Source: Gigantopelta aegis
Lineage: Eukaryota > Mollusca > Gastropoda > Neomphalida > Peltospiridae
Assembly: GCF_016097555.1 (NCBI RefSeq)
Contig: NW_024533085.1
Location: 44,667 to 108,666, forward strand
DNA length: 64,000 bases
Direction of reading: 5' to 3'
Shown here one piece after another: positions 23,720-34,286 of the stretch (the first letter of the stretch is position 1; each line of letters begins with the position of its first letter). Made by a program: the position numbers and the translations under genes. The notes below the pieces were generated by a model, which ran no database searches, was not told the origin of the DNA, and was given only the letters and a program-made list of their open reading frames with translations.

Positions 23720-25273
23720 ATATACGGTACATAATTATGTATTAGTAACAAAGTATATATATACTTGTATATATGTACATGGTTATGTATTTGCCTTCTA
23801 AACCTATTTTATGTTTATAGTTACTGATGTACACTCTCTTTCATACATGGTATGACTTTTCTAAACTATGGAAGTTTATTTCTAAGTTGTTTCTATATAG
23901 CAGAAGTGTTATCATGTTTGTTGTTCTAGCTAGGTACGACTTTGAAACTAAGATGCGTTTTTTCCAAGTAGTGTGCATTTATTGTTAAAATAAATTGTTT
24001 ATGATATTTTATGAATTGTCAGTCGAAGATAAACAATGTGGAGATATGTGATTAGGGTAACGGTTTCGCTTTTCCCTAACCCGTTAATTTTTTTGTTTTG
24101 TTTTGTATGGTTATCTCTATCTTTTTGTCTTGTTTATCACTTATATAAAGGCTTAACTTATTTTTATTTGGTTAACATACATTAAAATCATCCATACGTT
24201 TTAAAATAAATAATTACATTTATGTTTTATTTTGTTGAATTACTTATGTTTTATTATTAAAGTCAAATGTTTCTTACATCGGACCTGGATTTATCTAACA
24301 AGATTTTGTATCACGCGTCCTGTTACATTTATAGATTTATAACAGAATAAAGAAAATGTAACACCAAATTATGACCAGACAGTTATATGTGATTACACGT
24401 CAGGTTTCATAAATTGACAATTGATGATTGATTAATAAGCGATTAAAGTGTACGAAGTATTTTGGCTAACCTAAATATATTTGCTGCTTTTTTACACCCA
24501 CGTTTCACGTATAGAGGTTTACCTCTTTTAAAATAATTAAATACGGGATAGATTGACGCCAACAATCTATTTTTGTTGGACACAAACCTCAGACTTAAAA
24601 GTATTGCCTTTTGTAAAGATTATTTGTGTTCACTTATAATCAATCTGTATTAGAAGTAATTATGTTTTTCGTTAAACATTCAAACAGACACGAACTGTTT
24701 AATGACACACCACTGCATCAGGACATTATAAACTATCGTTATTATGAATAAAATACATTTGTATTTCAACATTTGATCTACAGAATCAGTGAGAAAACTT
24801 CCTGCCACAGCATAAGCTATTTCTACAAATTAACAGCAAGGACCATTTATATCGATTTTCCCTATAAACATTACAGCACATACCATGACCCAGTCAAAGG
24901 GTAATACTAGTAGTTGGGGTAGGAAATAAAACCATCAGGTCTACTGATCCTGCTCGCCATGTAAATACGAGGCACAGTCTAGAGTACCTGCTTGTTACAG
25001 ATTGCCTTTATAATGACTCATTGTAAATTAAATGCAATGTTTAAATTACTTATAGTTTGTTGCAATTTATTTGGTTGAGAAACACATGAATTTGGCCATT
25101 TATAAACACATACAAATTAGATTACCCCCCACACACACACACACACACTCCACTTGTATTGGTAAGTCGTGTAAACCTTGTATTTAGCAGTGAGTAAAAG
25201 ATATCTAATTGCATTTCAAAAGTATCAATTGTAGAAAGTACTGTTGCACCAACATCTCTTCTTCTTCCAACAG
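23720..25273. other. Intron, no exon recognised
   Basis: AT-rich. A weak, heavily diverged SINE-A relative may lie at about 24660-24910, and a short CA tract at about 25126-25147. The end is the acceptor cttcttccaacag for the terminal exon. Confidence 0.5.
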
Positions 25274-25412
25274 GTTAAACAGGATACTAAACGTGTCAGT
25301 GGAAATGAACTTGAACCTGTAAACTCCCATGGACATGGATGCTAACAATGAAACCAGCAGCAAGCCACCTAAATACGACTATGATCACTACCTTGGATAT
25401 GAACGTTCCTAA
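25274..25412 (+). CDS. Receptor copy 1, terminal exon with frame conflict
   Basis: The acceptor cttccaacag enters in phase 0, matching the previous exon. Frame 0 reads VKQDTKRVSGNELEPVNS and then stops at 25343-25345. The +1 frame from about 25328 reads PMDMDANNETSSKPP and then YDYDHYLGYERS to a stop at 25410-25412. The second half is tyrosine-rich and tail-like, so one base has probably been lost at the CCC run near 25328 (mutation or assembly error). Two readings are possible: a short tail ending at 25345, or a longer tyrosine-rich tail disrupted by a frameshift. Confidence 0.6.
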
Positions 25413-25540
25413 TAAAATATTAATTAAAAATAACATGGATTCATAAGAAAGTTGTCTTCAACAAAGGAACATTTACACTGGCCGTCTTTGGGTGTGGATA
25501 TTCTAGATTACTGATGACACCGGGACAATAGCAAAATAAA
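25411..25540 (+). terminator. Polyadenylation signals of receptor copy 1
   Basis: AATAAA at 25411-25416 overlaps the TAA of the longer reading frame, and a second AATAAA lies at 25535-25540. Together they support the preceding exon as the gene's last. Confidence 0.65.
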
Positions 25541-25826
25541 GTTGACTCAAACATACAGAGCTTCTAGTACTCGAAGTAGAATGAATAGATGTATGCTTAG
25601 GGTGAAATGTTTATATCTCCATACTTGTCAAAATATATTCCAGTGTGGAAGAGTATGTTCACTGTGCTCGCTCCAAGACATCCACTACGATTAACTGTGG
25701 TAATGTCAGTTTACTTAGACAATATTACAGATATACTTACCTGTATACATTACATAGTATTAGGGCCGCATCTGTGAAGAAATGTGAGGAATGGTGCCAG
25801 ATATCAGTCTTGTAGAATGGTTATTT

Positions 25827-25900
25827 AAAGACACATTGTCGCAGATCTTTGACCTATTTAATGGCTTGACAAAGTATCACATGAAAATATATACATTTAA
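25827..25900 (+). repeat. Diverged left half of the 9655 MITE family
   Basis: Blocks gacctatttaatgg and gacaaagtatcac match the left half of the MITE at 9655. No right end was recognised. Confidence 0.5.
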
Positions 25901-26162
25901 ATAAAACTGAAATTATTATTGTTATTATATTTTAGTTTTGTAACCAAAACTAGCGCAGGATTGGACACATTAGAATATATAGAGCTGCCAATAGATGCAC
26001 TAACGAATAACTGTTAAACCAGTGATGATATCAGGTGTTTCAGAACGGTCAACATATCCTGTTCGAACGTTAGCACCCGTTGTGAGTACTGCAATCACAG
26101 ATGTTAAGTTACAAACGAGATGAAAAGACATGCATAAGTTGTATTATCCATTGAAAGTTGGT

Positions 26163-26460
26163 GGCGGGATGTAGCCCAGTGGTAAAGCGCGCAGTCGATG
26201 TGGGATCAATCCCCGTCGGTGGGCCCATTGGGCTATTTCTCATCCAAGCCAGTGCACCACGACGACTGCTATATCAAAAGCCGTGGTATCATATTTCTGG
26301 GATAATGCATATAAAAGATCCCTTGCTACTAATAGAAAATAGGTAGAGGCTTTCTCTAAGACTATGTTTAAAAACAATTAACAAATGTTTGACATCCAAT
26401 AGCTGATAACTAATACATCAATGCACTCTAGTGGTGGGGTTAAAGAAAACAAACTTTAAC
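26163..26460 (+). repeat. SINE-A copy, near full length
   Basis: Head gcgggatgtagcccagtggt, B-box-like gtgggatcaatccc, body ccagtgcaccacgac and gataatgcatataaaagatc, ending in the SINE-A 3' tail (gactctagtggtg-type, aagaaaacaaactttaac). It lies downstream of receptor copy 1. Confidence 0.8.
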
Positions 26461-27163
26461 AAACAATAACTGATGAAAGTTTTGTTTCATATTATGTTGT
26501 AAAGTGCACTACAAATATATATTAATAAATGTTTATGGTTTGTTAACATGATTCAAGATTGTGGTATTACATGAAGGTGTTTATAGTCAGTTGGGCATTA
26601 TGTGTTTTATGTTTCCCTCAAACATGCTTCTAAAGTGTTGCATGCATTTACTACAGAGGTAATTCATAAGCGTTAAGTTTGTTACACAAAAGGCACTGAA
26701 TTTCTTACAATGACCTCAACAGTGTTTGCGTTGTAGGTTATATGGGAGTAGGCTATATGAGCACGCCCTTTGAATTTTACAAGTGCCAAAATCATTGCTA
26801 TTTATGTAGATGTAAAACATTTCTATGTGTCCGTTCTTCCGCGCCCATGACCGCACCATACCAACAGCAACGCTCATGTAAAACGGCTCTTAGCAAGGTA
26901 GACATTTGTTTCCATAGTTTGAAATACAGTGATATATGGTTTAAAAAAGTAAATAATAAACCACATATTTCGATTACACGTCTACGCAGAGTATAAACCG
27001 GTTTTAAACATGCATTCCTTTATTGAACCTTTTACAGCAGTCTTTGCTGGCTACTACTAGTATTCAAAAAATAACAAAATAGCATTATCTGGTAGACTAA
27101 GATGCATGCACACGAGTTATAGCTCAGTCTGTTACGGTCAAACTCAAGGACGGATAATATAAT

Positions 27164-27202
<39 letters not shown>

Positions 27203-27464
27203 CTAGCCGCCAAGAGAGGACATCCCGCAGTGTCAGCGGTTGTGCTCAGGATAGACATGCCTATACTGTCAGAGAAACGGGAAATATTAACATAGTTACC
27301 CTCGCTCCACTAAAATTAGTATAGTGTCATCGTTTTATGCCTGTTTTCCGTATACTTGTATACCAGAGCAGTCGGAGGTGATGGGGAGGACTGGGGGAGC
27401 GGACAGGGGGCACTGGCTCCTCATACTCCCCCTCCCCCTCTCAAATGCTGTTATCTTCTGACGA
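26461..27464. other. Intergenic, poly-G tract, no gene
   Basis: No gene recognised. A run of about 37 G lies at about 27164-27200; its true length is likely uncertain. Confidence 0.6.
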
Positions 27465-28358
27465 ATAGGGTAGGACGTAACCCAGCGGTAAAGCGCTCGC
27501 TTGATGCGCGGTCGGTCTAGAATGTGTATATGTATTGTATGTATACACCTCCCACCCATACAGAAACCCTGTCATGTGTGTGCGTGCAAACCAAAATTCG
27601 TTCAAGATTAATAGCGCAGCTAGTAGGGGTGGGGAGATGGGTGTGTGTATGTGGGGGGGGAGGGGGGGTATTATTTAGGTATTAGTTAGCCCAAGTACTC
27701 TGACTGGAAGAGAGCTAGACGGACATTTGGACAGTAATGAGAGCTAGGTATTATTTTTATATTTAACGGGATGCGGAGATGGCGACAGTTGTTTCATTTC
27801 AACTAATTTTCGTGCTTATATCCAATTAAGGTTCAAACACGCTGTCCTGGGCACACACCTCAGCTGTCTGGGTTATCTTCCCAGGACAATGAGTTAGTTG
27901 TTAGTGAGAGAAAAAAGGGTGTAGTGGTCTGGGTGGGAGCCGGTACCCGGCTGCGAACCCAGTACCTACCAGCCTTATTTTTTATGGCTTAACAACGACA
28001 ACACAGAGGCCGGTAGGCGACAATGTTTTATCTTCATAGTTGAGGTAGTGCTGCCTGCTGATATTAATAAAAATGTTATAGCCACTAAAGCTATATAGAA
28101 ACATACAGCGTAATTAATTGTGGTCTGGGGCCAACTGGGACGTAGCCAGAGAGGAAAAGACGCCGAGGAAAACCCAGGCCTTTAAAATAAATATCAGTGT
28201 CATGGGAAAAATAAAATAAATCTGGGGAAATTCTACGCCATTGGACAATGCTAAATTATCATCATCATTTGTTTCTACGAAAGACAGTATTATAAGTACG
28301 TTTATTTATTTCATATTGATATGATTAGACTGTTCAGTGTTGGCTTTGTATGACGAAT
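27465..28358. repeat. ~0.9-kb segmental repeat, copy 1
   Basis: The unit starts with a truncated SINE-A head (aaagcgctcgcttgatgcgc), then a block with gtatgtatacacctccca, then a minus-strand SINE-B (about 27805-28020), then a block with aattatcatcatcatttg. The next partial copy starts at 28359 and a third, partial, at about 29600. Confidence 0.7.
27805..28020 (-). repeat. SINE-B copy (tRNA-derived), minus strand
   Basis: On the minus strand it runs from a head near 28020 (A-box gtgtagtggttaag type, here degraded; B-box gggttcgcagcc) through ggctcccacccag to ggaccttaattggatata. It differs from SINE-A in its whole body. The full head is best seen at 33878. Confidence 0.7.
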
Positions 28359-28565
28359 AGGGCAGGATGTAACCTAATGGTAAAGCGCTCGCTTCATGCG
28401 CGGTCGGTCTAGCATGTGTACCTGTATTGTATGTATACACCTCCCACCCCTACAGAAACCCTGTCATGTGTGTGCGTGCAAACCAAAATTCGCTCAAGAT
28501 TAATGACGCAACTAGTGGGTGGGTGCGTGGGGTAGTAGTGGTGTATGTATGTATGTGTATGTATG
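28359..28565. repeat. ~0.9-kb segmental repeat, partial copy 2
   Basis: Begins with the same truncated SINE-A head and gtatgtatacacctccca block as 27465, directly adjoining copy 1, so the arrangement is tandem. It is interrupted at 28568 by a TIR element. Confidence 0.7.
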
Positions 28566-28567
28566 TA

Positions 28568-29551
28568 CAGTGCTGTCCGGTGTATCGGCGCACCTAAGCA
28601 TTCAAAGACCATTTTCTATGTGAACACTGCAATACTTAATAAAATATGTCTCTCACCAATGAAGCAGTGTATAATCTGAGATACACTATAAATTGTTTTA
28701 TGTCTGTAGTAAATAAACATTTTAAAATTTTGCATAAATGTAGACACCCCCCTTGTATCCAAAACGATTTGCATGTCCGGTGATTCTGCGCAGTAGATGT
28801 GGATCGGTGACTTCGCTATTTATAAACCGCCTATGACCTCACTTTGAAGCCCATAAACGCTACACTATTGTCCCAGGAATATTTTAGTAGGCTACTTTTT
28901 TGGTTTTGTCTTGTTAAAAAAATATTACTGTGAAAATGAACGATCACACATGACCTATCTCGTGATCAGGTTTGGAATCATTTTCTTGAGTGGCACAGTA
29001 CTGCAGATGCATACATTTTCATTGCCATGCATGACTAAGATGCCTACATGGATTTTTTTCTCGGGTAGATTGTGCACATACGTGATGTTATTTCACTTTT
29101 ATTATTATTATTTTTATTTATTTTTTTGGTAACAATGTGACAACTGTGACTGGAATGACTGTCAATTAAGGTGTAAAACTTTTGTTTTGTTTGCATTTGT
29201 CTGTGTTTTCCTTTTCAGTTTAAATAAAAATAACCGAAAACAAAAGTCACTGCAATTTTAAAAATGCGGGGAAGGTGTTTTTAGACTGGTTTTAACATTC
29301 TTAATAGACACAAAAGCAGGTGAATGATTTATTTTGTAATTATATATAATTATTGATAATTCTATGTAAAAAAAACCCCACATTAATTGTACCCTTAACA
29401 AAAAATATGTTGATACTTGATTAAACATTGAAAATGGAATTGAACTTTAATTCGTTAAAAACATCGACAACATGACAACTTCCTAAACATACTTGAGCAA
29501 AATACCAAGTGCGACGAATCACCGTACACGCCGATACACCGGACATGGTTG
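28568..29551. mobile_element. Candidate TA-flanked DNA element, 984 bp
   Basis: The inverted ends share TGTCCGGTGTATCGGCG: left CAGTGCTGTCCGGTGTATCG, right in reverse complement CAACCATGTCCGGTGTATCG. TA is present on both sides (28566-28567 and 29552-29553). No transposase; non-autonomous Tc1/mariner-type is possible. It splits the tandem segmental repeat. Confidence 0.6.
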
Positions 29552-29599
29552 TATGTGTATAAATGTATGTATGTATGTATGTATGTGTGTCTGTATACA

Positions 29600-30270
29600 T
29601 GTTTATACGTATTGTATGTATACACCTCCCATCCGCTACATAAACCCTGTCATGTGCATGCGTACACACCAAAATTCGCTCAAGATTAATGGCGCAACTA
29701 GTGGAGGGGTGTGTCGGGCATTTAGGTATTAGCCCGAATACTCTGACTGTAAGAAAAAGATAGACTAACATTTGGACAATAATGCGAGCTAGCTATTAGT
29801 TTGATATTTTATGAGATGTGTGAATAGCGACAATTTTTTCATTTCAATATTTTCGTGTTTATATCCAATTAAGGTTCAAACACGCTGTCTTGGGCACACA
29901 CCTCAGCTATCTGAGCTGTCTGCCCAGGACATTGGGTTAGTTGTTAGTGAGAGAAAAACGGGTGTAGTGGTCTTACACTTATTGAGTCGTTAAAACTCGC
30001 TCTGGGTGGGAGCCGGTACCGGGCTGCGAACCCAGTACCTACCAGCCTTATGTTTTATGGCTTAACCACGACACCGAGGCCGGTAGGCGACAATGTTTTA
30101 TCTTCATAGTTGAGGTAGTGCTGCCCAGCCCGCTTGTGAAGGCTTATAAAAATTGGACAATGCTAAATTATCATCATCATTTGTTTCTACGAAAGACAAT
30201 AATATAATTACGCTTATTTATTTGATATTGATACGTTTAAACTGTTCAGTGTTGGTTTTGTATGTTAAAA
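29600..30270. repeat. ~0.9-kb segmental repeat, partial copy 3
   Basis: Same block order as 27465-28358 without the SINE-A head: tgtatacacctcccatcc, minus-strand SINE-B (about 29845-30095), tttatcttcatagttgaggt, and the aattatcatcatcatttg block. Confidence 0.7.
29845..30095 (-). repeat. SINE-B copy, minus strand
   Basis: Same body and orientation as 27805-28020, but retains the gagtcgttaaaactcgctct block that the first copy has lost, so it is closer to full length. Confidence 0.7.
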
Positions 30271-30983
30271 TAACCTACATTCTAAAAAACACCATTAGAT
30301 TAGCGGACTGTTTGTGAATATAACTGTGACACACGTCGAACCGCCTGGTAACAATTGTCAACGGTCGAGTCAGTTGTTTATTGTGCTACTAAGGAGATAA
30401 AGGTACAAGGAAGTATTAACAGCAAACACCACATGATTACCGCAAACTAGCCCTGGAATGAAACATTCGCCGAACTGTTAAAATAAGTCACCACATTCTT
30501 AGCTAATGTAAACCTTTTCGCCTAACTAAAAGACAAGAATTATGCTTCCGGGAAACTCACAATTAGGGAACATATCGTACCCGATCCGGTTCGTTCCAGG
30601 ACATTTTATACCCGATACATTTCGTCTCGAGTCATTTAGTGCTTCTTTATATGTTGAACTCTATATTGCTTGGTCTGTCTTAGTTCGTTGGTTGAGATAT
30701 TTTAAATGCTTCTTTTTCGTTGTTCAAACATAACTACTGTGGGCATGGGATGACAGAAATTTGTAAAAAATAAATTGTATTTCTTTAATATTTTCTTTCT
30801 TCCCTTAGACATTTACTCTACTCGCTGTAACACGCTTTATAATAATTATTTGTCTGTGACGCGTAAGTTAGCTACAAGCACAAGGTCTGTAAATAACGTT
30901 TAGTTAAAAAAGACGTTAAAATTGGCTTAAAACCTGGTTTTTGAGTATATGTAAGAAATATAATAATACATTCGTGTCCGCGA
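30271..30983. other. Intergenic, nothing recognised
   Basis: No repeat family or exon recognised. A short ORF at 30542 has no domain. Confidence 0.5.
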
Positions 30984-31082
30984 GATACTATTTATCTTAC
31001 AACTCGTTGTTTAAAACGTATCCAACTCGTTTTCGCTCGTTAGATACATTTTAAAGCAACTAGTTGTAAGATAAATAGTATC
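30984..31082. repeat. Hairpin with ~39-bp arms (foldback MITE)
   Basis: GATACTATTTATCTTACAAC at 30984 is matched in reverse complement at the right arm (31043-31082), with a 20-base spacer. A stable cruciform or a very small MITE. Confidence 0.8.
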
Positions 31083-31264
31083 TAACGGTCACTCATGCAG
31101 TATTCTCTGTTGGTACAACAAGGGAAATGTATGATTTAGTTTTTGTGACATGATTTTTAAACTACGGCTGTTTGGCATATTATATATAGCATACGGTTAT
31201 TTCAACAACTCGTCGAAAAAAGAGATTGAGGAAACCCGCAGCCACTCATAGCCTATTCCTACCG

Positions 31265-31680
31265 ATTAAGCAGGAAGGGTTTTCTATGTGTACTTTTTAC
31301 TAGACAAGACAGTACGTACCACGTCTTTGATGCACTATTGGTGGGGCACTGGTTGAGGTAGAGAAAAACCCAACTGCAGAGAGTGCGATCGATCCTGCGA
31401 TCCATCACACAAGGCGACCTGGCCACGACAGTGATATCAAATGCTATATAGGTATCGACGTGCCAAATGTGTTTCCATCGTAACAACCAATGTTCTATGA
31501 ATGGTACATCAAAGGCCGTGGTATGTGATGTCTTGTCTGGGGGAAAAAACGTGTGAAAGATTAATTGTGATTAATGGCAAAATGCTGCGGATTTCCTATG
31601 GAGACTGTGTGTTACAATTACCAACTTTTTGACAACCAGTGATTAATCAGTGTGTCCTGGTGTTGTTTTATTTGTTATAA
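31265..31680. repeat. Degenerate SINE-A relatives, head to head
   Basis: A minus-strand copy (about 31265-31430: cagtacgtaccacgtctttg, ggggcactggttgag) abuts a plus-strand copy (about 31430-31680: tacatcaaaggccgtggtat, ctggtgttgttttatttg). Both are heavily diverged. Confidence 0.5.
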
Positions 31681-31850
31681 ACGTGGCTTTCAATAATAAT
31701 TATTATTAACAAAGAAAACAAATAAAAAAAAAAAAAAAAACTCACCCCCCCCCCCACACACACACAAAGAAGCACACAAAAAACACACACATTTCTATGT
31801 GTTTTGAGCCACCAGGAATTATTCCTATCTTCCTAATAAACAGAATTGTT

Positions 31851-31891
<41 letters not shown>

Positions 31892-32267
31892 GACAGACAG
31901 AGATAGACAAAATGACAGACATACAGACAGACATACAGAATGACGGAGATAAAAACTATAGTCCCTCAGCTATAATCCCCTCCAGTAGGGGACTAAAAAC
32001 ATTCCTTATCCTATGGGAAGTTGGTGCACCAAATGTGAAAAACAGAAAAAGACAACACAAAATTACACCCCATTATATAATCACCCACGGGGGCTTAAAC
32101 CCAATGGAAAACATTATTCATCCCATTTTATAGCTCTAAGTCAAATACTAGTAGTGTGAGCATCCATAAGGGACAGAGGAAGGAGAAGAAGAAATGTTTT
32201 ATTTAACGACAGTTTCAATACGTTTTATTTTATATTGTATTGAACGTATGTTTGACGTTAATTTCCT
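31681..32267. other. Intergenic with poly-A, poly-C and (GA)n
   Basis: Poly-A at about 31724-31740, C/CA runs to about 31765 and a GA microsatellite at about 31852-31888, then nothing recognised. The Arg-Glu ORF across the GA run is an artefact. Confidence 0.7.
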
Positions 32268-32560
32268 TTACACTGATCAGCGAACTGGAAAATGATCAAT
32301 GCTATGAATTTTCATGCCAAACATAAGATTATGTTTGTATTAGAGTGGGAATCTCTGTCTAGTGACCTTATTCAGTGGTAGGCAAAACTCCCATGTTTTC
32401 GTTACAGAGTTATCTCTACACTAACCACTAACAATTAATAACTAACCCACTGTCCTGGACAGACAGTCCAGATAGCTGAGATATGTGCCCAGGACAGCGT
32501 GCTTGAACCTTAACTGGATATAAACACGAAAATAAGTTGATATGAAATGAAAAAAGGTCT
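32268..32560 (+). repeat. SINE-B-type repeat with alternative head
   Basis: Matches 6062-6385 from tttacactgatcagcgaact through gttacagagttatctct to the SINE-B 3' part. Two independent copies with the same junction argue that the chimera is a real family. Confidence 0.65.
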
Positions 32561-32734
32561 AGCAATCTAACTGCAGAATACTCGGACAAGGTTTCACATT
32601 CTTCAAGGAGTACTTTGGAGGAGGAATCGTAGATCGGTTGCTATATTGTTACAGGTCTAAAACCTGAACTCTCGAGAAATATGCTTCATTAACAAATGGG
32701 ATTGGACCATGTAGAAATTCATGTACTTGCCTTT

Positions 32735-32800
32735 TTTGACACCCAATAGCCGATGTGTATTTTTGTGCTGGGGTGTCGTAAAACATTCATTCATTCATAG
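32735..32800 (+). repeat. LINE 3' tail with (ATTC)n
   Basis: caatagccgatgtgta, then gctggggtgtcgtaaaacat and attc repeats. The same tail ends the LINE remnant at 42094-42160. Confidence 0.6.
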
Positions 32801-32811
32801 TATAGTAAAGG

Positions 32812-33125
32812 TTGTTTTAATTAACAACACCACTAGAGCACATGGATTTATTAATCATCGGTTATTGAAAGGGGGCGGGATGCGCGGTCGGTCTGGGATC
32901 GATCCGTGTCAGTAGGCCCATTGGGCTATTTCTCGTTCCAGTCAGTGCACCACGACTGGTATATCAAATGCCGTGGTATGTACTACCCTGTCTGTGGAAT
33001 GGTGCATATAAAAGATCGCTTGCTGGTAATCGAAAAGAGTAGCCCATGAAGTGGCGACAGCGGGTTTCCTCTATCAATATATGTGTGGTCTTTAACCAGT
33101 GCGTCGATAAATAAAACATTTCAAA
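32812..33125 (+). repeat. SINE-A copy with inverted terminal segment
   Basis: Starts with the inverted SINE-A 3' end (aacaacaccactagagcaca), then the ggcgggatgcgcggtcggtc head, missing most of the A-box region, and a full body to taaataaaacatttc. A minus-strand fragment follows at about 33140-33215. Confidence 0.75.
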
Positions 33126-33394
33126 GGTAACCGAATACGTGTGTCCATTAGTAGCAACGAATATTTATATGGACTTTTTGCCATAGATAGGATAGCACAT
33201 ACAACTAATCCAGTAATATTACTAGTAATTTGGTCAGTCAAACGTATAAGCTTATTGAATGTGTTAAAATAGTGCACTCGGATGAACTTTCAACATTTAA
33301 TAGTTATATTGTCGGTCGAGTTAATTATTACAGCACCATATTATGACAAAGTTGGTAAATAAATTGAAAGTAGTAAATGATTAAACGAAAATAA

Positions 33395-33535
33395 CGCACT
33401 GGCACAGGGATTAAATCCTTTTGAGCCCCACAAATTGTCTCTCATACCGTTTCTGGGATTCGATCATATGGCACCGAATCGTCCGCAGTTCCAAGACCAC
33501 CAGGATAATAACCACTCGGCCACCAAGACTTTATT
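33395..33535 (-). repeat. SINE-C fragment, tRNA-Leu/Ser-like head
   Basis: On the minus strand: TGGCCGAGTGGTTAT (A box) and GATCGAATCCC (B box), spaced as in a long-variable-arm tRNA. The acceptor stem does not pair and there is no tRNA-like 3' end, so it is a SINE rather than a tRNA gene. Confidence 0.6.
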
Positions 33536-33736
33536 GAAAGTGAATGACCAGTTAACCCATGATATACGGGAAAGAAAGCAGTATACAATAAAACATTTGT
33601 TACAGCAGTTGTGGCGCTACATACCACCCCCGTACATGAAGATAGTTTGACCTAGATATTTTGTTTATTGTTCACCTACATAACTCCACACACATTGAAC
33701 CCGGAAGAAAGCCCGTTTGTACAGATCAGTTTAATA

Positions 33737-33791
33737 ATGTCTGTGTTCATGTACATATTAGTTTCGTTGACCGCTGTTAATCACATTCTGG
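33737..33791 (+). CDS. Receptor copy 2, signal-peptide exon
   Basis: ATG at 33737 encodes MSVFMYILVSLTAVNHILG, a hydrophobic secretion signal, ending at G|gtaagt (phase 1). The V-type exon at 42691 starts with the complementary phase (GT completing Gly). This is the only signal exon found in the window and marks the start of the second gene copy, about 8.2 kb after copy 1's polyadenylation signals. Confidence 0.78.
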
Positions 33792-33877
33792 GTAAGTGTT
33801 TAATACTTCTATATTTATAAAGAAAATAATCAAAATTGGGAGCCGTAGGTCGGTACGCGTTCATGAGAATACATCTT

Positions 33878-34160
33878 CGGCCTCGGTGGTGTAGTGGTTA
33901 AGCCACCAGACTTAATGCTGGTATATATTGGGTTCGCATCCCGGTACCGGCTCCCACCCAGATGGAGTTTAACGACTCAATGGGTAGGCGTAAGGCCACT
34001 ACACCAACTTCACTCTCACTGACCACTAATTACAAACTAACCACTAACTCCCTGCCCTGTACAGATCACCCAGATAGCTCAGGCGTGTGGCCAGGACAGC
34101 GTGATTGAACCTTAATTTGATAGCAGCACGATAATAAACATAAAGGAATTAATGAAATAA
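33878..34160 (+). repeat. SINE-B copy, full head
   Basis: tRNA-like head: A box TGGTGTAGTGGTTAAGCC, B box GGGTTCGCATCCC, then gtaccggctcccacccaga, the gacaccaact-like middle and a 3' part ending gattgaaccttaatttgata. Best copy for defining the family. It lies just inside intron 1 of copy 2. Confidence 0.8.
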
Positions 34161-34286
34161 GCCTCACTATCACAAACACCCCGTAGATATCGGTTGCGAT
34201 CCATTATTTCTTATGAATCTTATCATTTCTAATAAATGTTGACTTTCTCTTTTTCTACCTATCACTAATATATATATATATATATA

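Noticed and set aside
26158..26346. ORF over a SINE
   Set aside because: Translation of SINE-A, as are the ORFs at 5667-6002 and 6517-6717.
33395..33535. tRNA gene on the minus strand
   Set aside because: A and B boxes are present but the acceptor stem does not pair; a SINE head fits better. The same applies to the SINE-A and SINE-B heads.
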